A DNA stretch of 64,000 nt from Macropodus opercularis (Eukaryota; Chordata; Actinopteri; Anabantiformes; Osphronemidae): assembly GCA_030770545.1 (NCBI GenBank), contig CM061105.1, positions 10,151,001-10,215,000 on the forward strand, read 5' to 3'. Of this stretch, positions 23,701 to 32,915 are shown one piece after another; the first letter of the stretch is position 1; each line of letters opens with the position of its first letter. Both the position numbers and the translations under genes were made by a program. The notes below the pieces were generated by a model. The model was given only the letters and a program-made list of their open reading frames with translations, was not told where the DNA came from and made no database searches.

Positions 23701-26061
23701 AGGTTGTATCTCATCATCAGTAAATCTGTTAAGATTGAGTCCTCATATTTTCCTTGAGGCATTGGGGGCCATTTTCAGTAATTCAAAAAGGATGAATGAC
23801 CAGGGGCATGCCGCAGCCTTAGCATGCATTGTGTGTGCGAAGTTGTAGGACTGCTGACTGGCTGATGGGACGTTACAGTTTCTAGGATGGACATCCACTC
23901 ACTTTGAAGTCATCTGGAATGAGGAGCTTGGACGTCCTGAGGAAGTTAAGGATGTAGCGGAACATGTGTCCATCCCTGTCAATGAAGTAGTGCTGCTTCA
24001 GGCTGTCCAGGACTATAGGCTCTGTGCCATCAAAGAGACGACCAATTCTGCCCGCACACAGAGGGGAGGGGTGGCAGGTTAGGCAGAAAGAGAGAGAGAG
24101 GCAGGAGGGAGGGAGAGAGACAACATGTCAATATTAGCCTCCATTTCTTGATTTTGCATGTAAAACGTATCCTCTAGTGGAGCCTGGTTTCCTGGAACTA
24201 TTAATACGTAGTAAAACGATAAAGTCAAGTAACAGCATGTGCACAACGATGGCACTGTCAATTTTCTCTGAAATAGGCTCAGAGTGTTCTTCACACCTTT
24301 ACACGGACACATGCACTTCGCTGAGCTCAAAAAAGGCATGAGGGGAAATGAAAGGAGGCAAAGAAGGACAAGACAGAGAGAAAGAAAGAAAGAACGGAGC
24401 AGATTAGAAGCAGAGGTGGTCTGGAGAGGTCAGGGCCAGCTGGTGGTTGCTTGCCTGAGGCAGGGTGCCAGTCACCCTCAGGCTTGAGCTGGGAGCGACA
24501 GTACAGCCTCCCACCCTCCAGATGGCCCCATGCCCTTTGGCCCTTCACTGCTGCTGTGGCAGCTGTCACAATAACCAAGTTGCCTTTGTCTGTGTACTGC
24601 ATTCTGCAATCAAAGCCTCTGCAAACTGTTTACCTTTGAGAATAACTGTGGGTTTCAGGGAACACGTTGTGAGCACCTGATAAAACTCGAACCAGCTGAT
24701 ATGTGAAGTAAACGTCGGCTATAATGTCGACAAAGCGCATCTACTGTATGTTTTGCTGATTTGAGTGAAAGAAACAAACACAGCTACTTCCTCCTTTTAA
24801 CTAAACTAACATTCAGAAAAGCACAAACTGCACCTTTATCACACGCTTAAATTACAAAAGCATGGCATAACCGACTCACCGAGACTCTGGGAATTTTGTT
24901 AAGGTGGCCAGGCTGCTGGTGTACATGTGTCCCCCAACATCGATGTGGACTGGGGCGTTGGACTTGGTGAGCTGAGCAGGTGTGGGGATGCCCTGGTTGC
25001 TCAAGGGAGACACTGGTGACCGAGTGATCATGGGCCTGGACATGCTGGAGCGATTATCCTGTTTCGACAACAACAGTGGAGAAAAGGATTGAACACATGC
25101 TCGTGTTATTAATAGAAGATGCATCAAATCAAATTTTCTGCTGCAAATCAAAGATAAAAGGCAAAGTCAGAGTAATTACAAAGACAGCTGTTATTATAAT
25201 AACACAACCATCCACGTATTTCTACTTTGTAACTAACTCCACAGTCAGGAGAGCAAAGAAATATGATTCCCTGCAAGTTAGAGCAGTCTGACCTTGACCT
25301 GAATGGTGCCACAAAGCACACGCATCCACTCCTGTGGGCCATAATTTCCAAAACCAAATTAATTTGGAGCATCAATCTCGCAGTCTTGGAAATGAGTAAT
25401 AATGACTCTTGATTTGAATATTGTAATAGGGTTTGGAGAAAATTGGCTCCTCTTAACCTACAAACACTATTAGCAGACAGTTTCTGTTGAGCCCAGAAGA
25501 AAATTAGGCTACTTTACCCCCAAAAAGTTTCCGAGCCCGGAGATGGAGGAAAACGCAAGTGACGGTTACACCTCAACCATCGGAGGTTAGTTCTACACTA
25601 CTGGCATTGTCTGACACGGACTTAAAGGCGTTCAGAGGAGACATGACCCATCACAGAACGTGACAACAAGTGCGCACTCGTGCGATTAAGGACGCCGGGA
25701 ATCAAACCCTCGCGCTGCATCCAGTAAAGCGTTACGCGTTCAGCAGCCTGTTAACTTCGCGGGTCGACCCGCAGCCTTTCACTCGTTTCCTCCGTTTCCC
25801 AGAAAACATCAGATTTTACGCATTTACCTGCGCCGGCATCACTGTGGTCGGGGAGGAAGTCACCGAATGGTCATTTTGCTTGAGTGACGCTGCGGGGACC
25901 GGCTCTCCTCGGACTGCGAACATCAGCGAGGGCTCCCTGCTCTCCGCCGCTCGGATCGGCAGCCGTTTGAGAGACGCGTGCACGGACTCATCCACACTGA
26001 TTGGACGCGGTCGCTTTCTCGCTTTCTGATGCGTTAAGTCCATGATATCCGTTTCGTCCAT
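20628..26061 (-). CDS. kctd1: kctd1, BTB/POZ (KCTD) transcriptional regulator, five coding exons
   Basis: The coding exons, in order of translation, are 26061-25828, 25058-24880, 24047-23903, 22776-22471 and 20789-20628. All junctions are GT-AG and the phases fit without a frameshift, giving 341 residues from the first ATG or 258 from the internal ATG at 25043 (human KCTD1 has 257). KCTD1 is a pentameric BTB protein that binds and inhibits AP-2 family factors and damps Wnt/beta-catenin signalling. Domains visible in the 341-residue form are a basic, presumably disordered N-terminus (1-78), the BTB/T1 domain (about 112-200, with HIDVGGHMY), and the C-terminal KCTD domain (about 223-330). It ends RIKQEQLD, where IKQE fits the SUMO-acceptor pattern known from Kctd15. 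The 'EIVGSCGGGVDSSQFSEY' segment and FPESR/RIGRLFDG favour KCTD1 over KCTD15. The promoter is CpG-rich. Confidence 0.95.
20790..22470 (-). other. kctd1: kctd1 intron 4
   Basis: The largest kctd1 intron, 1.68 kb, with no repeat or secondary exon that I can support. It contains an AT-rich part (21690-22000) and a CT/CA-rich part (21300-21480). Confidence 0.85.
22471..22776 (-). CDS. kctd1: kctd1 coding exon 4 (end of BTB and most of the C-terminal domain)
   Basis: A 306-bp, 102-codon exon in phase 0 at both ends. It opens DYSLLYEEARYFQLQPML, closing the BTB module, and carries the KCTD1/15-specific C-terminal domain (PCECLVVRVAPDLGERITL ... NSVNAGWNHDSTHVIRFPL). This domain forms a beta-propeller-like ring in the pentamer. 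The sequence is almost identical to human KCTD1; substitutions cluster in the linker ERWRQDQELSRVS. Confidence 0.96.
22777..23902 (-). other. kctd1: kctd1 intron 3
   Basis: A 1.13 kb intron. A 90-codon open frame on the - strand at 23153-23425 has no adequate splice context and matches nothing I know, so I treat it as chance. Confidence 0.85.
23903..24047 (-). CDS. kctd1: kctd1 coding exon 3 (BTB core)
   Basis: A 145-bp exon (phase 2 in, phase 0 out) encodes IGRLFDGTEPIVLDSLKQHY and on to LLIPDDFK. It supplies the middle helices of the BTB fold and part of the oligomer interface. G62, D69 and H74 (MSRP numbering), also sites of human disease mutations, are unchanged. It ends AAA|GTGAGT. Confidence 0.95.
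24048..24879 (-). other. kctd1: kctd1 intron 2 with GA-rich tract
   Basis: An 832-bp intron. Just upstream of exon 3 a GA-rich tract (24087-24120) gives the - strand a polypyrimidine stretch, in the right place to act in branch-point and acceptor recognition. Confidence 0.85.
24880..25058 (-). CDS. kctd1: kctd1 coding exon 2 (internal start and beginning of BTB)
   Basis: This exon begins DNRSS and then holds the conserved start MSRPMITRSPVSPL (ATG at 25043-25041), which is the usual start of vertebrate KCTD1. It goes on through the first strands of the BTB domain (KSNAPVHIDVGGHMYTSSL) and ends in a split Arg codon (CG|A) after FPES. In MSRP numbering A30, P31 and H33, positions mutated in human scalp-ear-nipple syndrome, are all present. 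Human Y51 is Phe here, a conservative change. Confidence 0.95.
25059..25827 (-). other. kctd1: kctd1 intron 1, with an ERR/SF-1 type site
   Basis: A 769-bp intron whose 5' half is CpG-rich and continues the promoter island. At 25289-25300 two TGACCT half-sites abut (DR0). The - strand reads TCAAGGTCA across them, the consensus for monomeric ERR or SF-1 nuclear receptors. This is a sequence match only. Confidence 0.5.
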
Positions 26062-26470
26062 TACAGCTCAGGGGTTTAAGGTGAACAGACGGGACGCGGT
26101 CGGGCTTTTTCCCCCAACACACCTGCCAAACGCGGAGAAGGCGTGAAAAAGCGGGCGAGCGAGCACCGGGGGAACAGCGGCGCCGTGGCTGTCACGCGGA
26201 GCAGCTCCGTTGCAATGGCTGGAAGAAGTCAAAGCCCCCCACAACATTAGCATTGCAGCGCCCGGGGCTCTTCTGGGCTGTCGCTGTTTCAGTGGCAGGT
26301 ATGTGTGTCGCATTTTCAGATTCAAACAAATCCTGCCCACGAAGCTGTGATCGTCTGGTTTGGCGAGTCGGGTCAACGCTCACATCTGGACCTGCCACAG
26401 ATGCCCTTTGCCCTTTGGAGGAGCGTTTTCTGCGTGCGCACGTAGTCTCCTGCTGATTTTGGCCCATTGT
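25500..26470 (-). promoter_or_regulatory. kctd1: kctd1 CpG-rich promoter region
   Basis: CpG dinucleotides are frequent from about 25.5 to 26.47 kb, centred on the first coding exon, in contrast to the CpG-poor flanks. No TATA box is evident upstream of the ATG at 26061. This composition is typical of a TATA-less developmental-gene promoter. The start site is not determined. Confidence 0.55.
25828..26061 (-). CDS. kctd1: kctd1 coding exon 1 (78-residue alternative N-terminus)
   Basis: The frame opens at ATG 26061-26059 with good context (G at -3, G at +4). A second in-frame ATG at 26043-26041 (MDLTH) also has good context (A at -3). The exon ends MPAQ at a CAG|GTAAAT donor, and the phase-0 junction fits exon 2 exactly (DNRSSMSRP). 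The peptide is basic and low in hydrophobic residues. KARKRPRP at residues 13-20 could act as a nuclear localisation signal. It resembles no domain I know. The open frame, the exact splice phase and the CpG-rich promoter support a real coding exon, but the human 257-residue form lacks it, so its use rests on inference. Confidence 0.75.
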
Positions 26471-27317
26471 TCAGCAGGTCAAACTCTCCCTCAACCTCGG
26501 TCCTGACAGGCCAGACACCAAACCCTGGTCACAATGTCCCTTAATCCCCTCTAGCTGACACGTTTCACTCATCCGCGCCTGACCGACAACGATACGCACA
26601 AACACAGAAACAGTTGTTGTGATGGGTCTTTTCATCATTGTTACCGAATATTAATAAGAAAAATTATATTCCACCATAACATCTGTCACTCAGAGAAACC
26701 AGACGCACTTAATATGGTTTTCATCAGCTGCTGGCTTCATGCCTCACAAATGTCAGGGCTGTAACAGCCGTGCTAAACACCACCTCTGATCAGGATGCAA
26801 GAAAACACTAACAGCACGAGAAGCACAAACCACAGACCACAACATGTCCAACCGCAGTTGAAAGTACTGCCACAGCACTCTCCTGGGCTGTCATTCCCAT
26901 AAAAAATGCAGGGAATCCACAATTTTTAATAACATTCAGATTAAAATTAATTAGTTCAACCACTGGCCTTAAAACATCCACATTCCTGATTCTCATTGGC
27001 AGTGTGAGTTTCACACCTAGATACCCAATTAGCAATTAAGCTTGCCTTTGAGTGTAGGCCTCCAATGCGGTGTGTGATCCTGGTCTGATTTGCATGCCGC
27101 TTGTGCACGCGCTGATAAGCGCAGGCAGCAGCCATACATAGTTTTAAAATTCAACTCCAGAATCCCTCGCAGAAGGCAAAGGGGCCTGCAGGGCAAAAGA
27201 GAGAGAAATCACATGGCTGCTCTTCAAAAGGGGACCTGTGTAAGGCAGCCGGCAAAGTGCGTGGGATCACACTCAGAATGCAGGTAATTTGTTCCCTGAC
27301 TAATTTGTGGAGATGAT

Positions 27318-27348
<31 letters not shown>

Positions 27349-28900
27349 CTGTGAGAAGTGAGTGTGTGCCTGTGGAGAGTAAGTTCTGAAAACAGCTTGG
27401 TGGAATTGGATTTCCTCAAAGCCTTGTCATCGCAAAGGTGGATTGAGTGTAAAATCTGTAAGGCATTATGGAAAATTGCAGAGGAGAGAGAAGAGAGAGT
27501 GAAAGAGAACAGGGTGTTTGGGTGGGTGGTTGTCGGAATGTGCTCTTAAATCACGAAATCACACTGAGTTGGTGGATATGTTGTAGACCCTTTCTGTGGA
27601 CTGATATCCACATCACAGGCCTGTGTTTTACACTTTCGCCACAGCTCAGGGACACTTCAAAGGTCACAGCAGTGTGAACCCATCAGCCTTTAAGGAGGGC
27701 CCACCTGTGTATCAGCCCCGGGTTCCAGATGTGCACTGGAGATATGTCCTACCTGTTGCTTTTTCTCACGTGACTGTGTCAGTTGTAGCAACTAGATGGA
27801 CCATATGAGTTTAGGGAATTTGCTCAGCTTGTGTAATTAAGACGTATGAAAGCGACCGAGTATCAAAGCATAAAGTGCTCAGACTTTCCCAGTCGCTGCT
27901 GATGTTTTTCACTGGCTTTTATACAACATCTGCTTTATGTGAATAAACAACCCCTACAGATGTGTGTGTGGTAGAACAGTGCAGGCTATTGCCCACTAAT
28001 GCTTCAAAAACCCAGGAAGTGGGTGTCTGTCTGCTGCCGCAGTAATCAAAGGGCCTACTGGGATCAGCATAAGCAACAAACTAGCTTTCAATTTTCCATC
28101 CCACAATGCAGCTCTTCAGTTTCGACATATCGCACAAGACACAATTAGCATTTCAGATCAGAGCATTAACATTCAGTTGGAGGCAGGGAGACTGGTATTT
28201 ACATAATCTCGATGGGTTGTCTCTGCTTGGTGCCCTCGGCCATTTGTTTCAAATGTCCACACACAGGCAACTACAGACTTTGGGTTAACTTCAGTCACTT
28301 GGAGCTGTACAGGGGCAAAAACAGCACCAGGTAGTGACAGAGCGACCCAGGTGAATACTGTACCACTGGATCCTGGACAGGAGTTTATCCCTTTGAATTG
28401 TATTTGCTGTGCAATTAAAAGATCTGAATATTAGAGGTGATATACGGGGGAAATTAAATTTTAATCATTTGTGATTTATGTGGATTATGGTGATGAATCT
28501 GTTTGAGAACACACAACAACCACTGAACTGATGTAAAGTTCCAGTTGTATAGATCTAATATTAATCACATAGAAACACAGTTTTCCTCTGGGTTTCATTA
28601 CTGGAGCTACTTCTTGGTGGAGTTACTGCAGCACTACATCACACATAAGGAAGCGTGATCAGCGCCGCGTGGCTGCAGGCTGTTGGAGACAGTGGTGCAT
28701 GTTCACTGGCACGGATCGAACTGTCCCAAGGCACAGGAGTGGCAGAGCCGTAATATGAATCGTAATAACAGTATCTCCAACCAGGGCCTCGCAACGCACC
28801 AACAACCAAAGGGTGGAATCTGACAGATGTAGTGTAATTTGCTAATATTTGTCTTTGTTTAGTATGTTTGTTGAGTTTAATCTAACAGGGAGACATGTGC
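26471..28900. other. kctd1-aqp4 intergenic, proximal part
   Basis: Noncoding as far as I can see. It contains one compound microsatellite (27317-27348) and AT-rich blocks. The - strand ORF at 26808-27035 and the + strand ORFs near 27.1-27.8 kb are short and have no recognisable product. Confidence 0.6.
27317..27348. repeat. (GT)n(GA)n compound microsatellite
   Basis: About ten GT units pass directly into GA units, a common compound dinucleotide repeat. Confidence 0.9.
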
Positions 28901-30050
28901 AGATGCTTTACATTCAGTGAGGAGATGTGCTTTTGTTGTTATAGCGCCATCAAGTGACCAGACGTGTGAGTCCAACATCCCTGTTTATTCATGCGCACTG
29001 TGAAACTGGTGAAAGCGACGACTGGCTTCTTTTTTACAGGTGACCTGAACTTAGGGGGGATTTCATTGATGTTGTTGAACGGAGATAATCAACGCTATTT
29101 AATTAAACTAATCCACGCAGGGCGTGAGCAAAAAACAAAAGCGTCGCCTGTGTTTTTTCAGGTAATGGCGAAGTCTGAACTTTAGGAAGGCAACTATGCG
29201 GTCATTTATCCAATAAACATATTCGCGGAGGTGAAATACGTTCAGTGTGTTTACTGAACTACGTTTGCCCCGTCGCAATCCGGACCTTGGAGTTGATTGC
29301 GCACGGACACGGTCACGGAGAAAAGCGGATAAAAGTCACCGCTATTTCTGTCTTCGTTTACATAAATGTGCTTTTCCCAACACCGCCGAGGCTTGTGTTA
29401 AACGATGATTCACGTTCGGCATTGACGTGTGTAAAAGGTACATCCTGTCTTACAGAATATGAAAAAAAAACGCCCGCGGCGAAATTACTCCACAATGGCG
29501 TCTTTCATTAGAAGATCTGGGGCAGACAGGAAATAGAACCGTTTCACGACAAAGGCGACTTCAGGGATCCTCGTGGAAACGGCGAAGAGCAGGTTTGACG
29601 AAGTTATGACCAAGTTATACAGCGACAGCGACACGGAGACGGCGGCGCGTTCCGGGCGGAAACGCGCCAGGAGCGAATTCACACGGTGGATAAGTGGAGT
29701 GTTCGCTCGACAAGATCTCAGCCTGTAATCCGACGTTCGCTTCAATCACACGCATCGTCGTCAGCCTCGCATGTTGTAGCCAGGCGCATACCGTAGCACA
29801 GTAACTAATGAACAATAGCCAGGAAGTGGTTAAATATTTTTAAGAACTTTACCACTCGATTCGCTTGGCACATGCGTAAAAGCTGCTGCGCCTCAATGTC
29901 CCAGTGCATCCAGCCTCGGAAATAACAGCAAACCAAATAAATCTGCGCTTACCTGAAACACAGAGCGGCATAAAGTATCTTTTTGTGCACCTTTTCCCTC
30001 CGTTTTGGCTCACGATCTGCTTCCCTTCCCACACCAGTGAGAAATGCAAT
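28900..30050. other. second CpG-rich block upstream of kctd1
   Basis: From about 28.97 to 29.83 kb CpG density rises again (runs such as GGCGGCGCGTTCCGGGCGG) in an AT-rich neighbourhood. The block holds overlapping open frames on both strands, including a + strand frame ending at a TAA at 29726-29728 with KSRFDEVMTKLYSDSDTETA and RSGRKRARSEFTRW. I do not recognise that peptide. The block may be an alternative kctd1 promoter, an unannotated transcript start or a decayed coding unit. Confidence 0.4.
29953..30049 (-). other. kctd1: possible alternative noncoding first exon of kctd1
   Basis: On the - strand TTTCAG|GTAAGC at 29953/29952 is a near-consensus donor on the edge of a CpG-rich block, 4 kb upstream of the kctd1 promoter. 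Spliced to kctd1 exon 2 (starting 25058), the upstream open frame would hit a TAA at once (G|GA TAA). Such a transcript could therefore only make the 258-residue protein from MSRP. Short KCTD1 forms in other vertebrates have separate 5' exons, so this is plausible but unproven. The exon's 5' limit is unknown. Confidence 0.3.
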
Positions 30051-30476
30051 AGCTTGGCTAAGGTAGACAGAACAAAATACAGAGAATACTTGCTCCAGGG
30101 CTCCGAAACCCCTCAAGGCAAAGATCAGGATACAATTAGCTCATGTCTCTGCCCCAGTCTAAACCAATCTGCAGAATAAAACTGCGAGCAAAAGGAAGAG
30201 ATCACAGCAGCAGTGCCTCAGTCTTTGTTGAGTTTATGTTTTTATAAAATCAAATAAAGAAATCATTTTTTTCTGCATTTACAACACTCTCACTCCTCCT
30301 GCCTCTAACTTGCCTATGCCGCCCTCTCGCAGAGAAGCTGATTTTAATCGTTATGATTAGTTTTGATGTAACGTTCCCCGGGGCGATTTCTACAAATGGA
30401 TGGAGTGTTTCTTTGCCAGGGAGGAAAAGCAGCAGATGATGATAATTATATAGATTGTTGGTGGAGTCCTTTGATT

Positions 30477-30512
30477 CCCCCCCCCCCCCCCCACCCCCAC
30501 CCACGCCACCAC
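30477..30512. repeat. poly-C / C-rich tract
   Basis: A run of 16 C is followed by CCCAC units. It produces the artefactual Gly-rich ORF on the - strand. A second C-rich run lies at 30664-30679. Confidence 0.85.
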
Positions 30513-31023
30513 CTCTCAAACATCTAACCTATCTAGCCTGCTTCTTTCACACATGCCACGCTTTCAGTATGCGCATCAGCCAACTTGTTGATTAGCTTGG
30601 ACACAACTTATTAGTTTAATGGAATGTGGTTAATGAAATTCTGACTCTGTAGTTTCTCCTTTGCCCCCCCCCTCCCCCCTGGACAACCTCCAAATGACGT
30701 AGTTGTATAAATAAGCACTTGAAGCTTGCTTCGCCCCAATCAAGTCTGAATCATTGCCTGGGGGTGATGTGCGAGCTCATTTGAAATGTTCAACCATGCA
30801 TGGGTTCAGGAAGATTGAGGCACTTCTGAGGCTTTTAGAATTACTTGGGAAATGTAGACAGTAAAGGAATCACATGTTTAAAGTGATCCCTTTTGTAAAA
30901 TCCCTTCAGATGAGCAGTAATAATTACTCTGTGGCAGCAAGGAGCGCTGTTGTGTGCACATCTGGATCTAGGATTGAAGTCGGTTATTCCCCGCCATGAT
31001 GAAGACTGAAATGCCCGCTTCTA

Positions 31024-31036
31024 CGCCCCCTACTGG
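31024..31036 (-). promoter_or_regulatory. CTCF-type motif (- strand)
   Basis: The - strand reads CCAGTAGGGGGCG, which fits the CTCF core CCASYAGRKGGCR at every position. It points away from aqp4, toward kctd1. CTCF binds such sites at insulators and loop anchors; occupancy here is inferred. Confidence 0.55.
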
Positions 31037-32902
31037 CGAGAGCACCGACTTCGTTTGTATAAACTGACTGCAGCTGATGTTTAGGAGTCAGGTTGTATGT
31101 ATGTAACTACTAAAATAGGTTTGAGAGTCTCGTGAATGCAAACACGCAGCACGACCAAATCCGCTTCCCTTCTCAGAGCGTCTTTTGTGGATTTTCAGGA
31201 AGGGCTAGCTCTGCCAGTTTGCTAATCCCACCTGGGTTCTATCAAAGTTTTCACAGTTTCACCAGCATGTTCCACAAACAAACACACAATGGAAGTGTTA
31301 CAGTGAAGTGATGAACCCCGGAGTTTAGGGATCATACGCGCTCTGAGGCCTGTTCCGCGCAAATGGGTCCCCTTCATTATGAGATCCTCTCATCAGTATT
31401 TCAAATATGCATCAGATGTTGCCTGAACCAACGAGAGGAGATCTCCAAATGCATGCGTTGCGTGACGCCAAAAAACCAAAGTCCTTGTTCCAAGCAACGC
31501 TGGAAGAGCAGTGTTTTCCTGGGCTCTAGCTGCTACGGCAGCCACAGCGGGCAAACACTGGCTGGCCGCGTCGTATCGTGGTGGACAAATTACCCGGATT
31601 GGTTGCAGATGTGAGTTTGCCGCAAACACAAACTGCTTAGTCTGAATGACATCATGGGGTTACGAAAGCCTGCAAAACCAGAAAGAGAAGAGAGAAGAAG
31701 CCTCGGAAATGCGTTTGCCCCGCTGGATTTGTGTGATAATTAATAACGAGCTACGAACGGGTTATTAATCTGGCAACGAGTCCTCGCTGTTGCAACTTAA
31801 GCTACATTTTAGAGGCAGAAACAATGAAAACCCTGAATCCATGAAGAATAAAAACGTCTCGTATGCCCAGTAGCTCACGTGGGCCGGTGTTACAAAATCG
31901 ACACATGGGGTCAGTGATTGGATATCACTCAGGCTGTTTGCTTTACTTTCTAGGTGTTTTTATTGGTACATGCTGTTAGCATTTAAATCCTCAATCACAG
32001 TTTCATGACCAGTTTATTTTAAAGATAGAGTTTGACACAGATGGTGAACTGGAAGTAAGGCTCTGTTTTATCCACGTCAGTGTCAAGGAGCAAAACAGCC
32101 TTTTGCTCCAAGCAGCTTCTAACCCTCATCTGTAGTGAAGATGGTGGAATATTTCTGTACCATGTGAGCAACTACTACTTCACCTACTGATGGACACGCA
32201 GGCTACTCAGTTCTTGCAAATCAATATGAGGCTGGTTTAGCCTCAGACCATATTAATAACTCCTGCTCTACTCACCACACCCCTCTAATGGCCCATGGTT
32301 ATGTAAGGGAGTGGGATGGATAAGGGAAAGTGCTGAAGCTGCTCCAGAGCCTGACTCAATCTGCCCTGCAGGGTTGCACAGTTTAAGGCCACAACTGTTC
32401 GTCAAATATTGTGTTTGGCAGACTGAAATTTAGATTTGGAGAATGTCTCTGCTGTCTCAGCGCTGGCTGCATTATCAGGCATGGCCCTTGGTTTTCTATA
32501 TAAAACTACAATTGTTAAGATTCATTAAATATTAATCAGGGTAATTACATGACAGAGCAGCTCTTTTGTTCAGCCACTAAAGGCAAATTCCAGTTCGTTC
32601 ATGCCGACCTCCAGAAACGTCCTCTATGCCAGTTATCAAAGCAAACATGGAGCAAAAGCGGTTTCACTCTGCAATGAGACAAAAGTGATTGAAAACCTAA
32701 GTTTTTTACTGACATAACTTTTTCTCTAACTAAGAGATGAGGGTGATGCTGTGTGTCATCCCTCTCAGCCCCAATGTAACCATCCCACCCACAGTGGACA
32801 CAGGAGTCAGTGTCACTATGAGGGGAGGAGAGACAAGGGTGGGGGAGGGGGGTTGGGTAATGCTGGGAGGCTCTAATAAAATGTAATCCTATTATATGGT
32901 TC

Positions 32903-32915
32903 CCACTAGAGGGCA
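32903..32915 (+). promoter_or_regulatory. CTCF-type motif (+ strand)
   Basis: The + strand reads CCACTAGAGGGCA, again a full match to the CTCF core consensus. It faces aqp4 and lies 1.9 kb from the opposite-facing site at 31024-31036, making a divergent pair. Confidence 0.5.
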
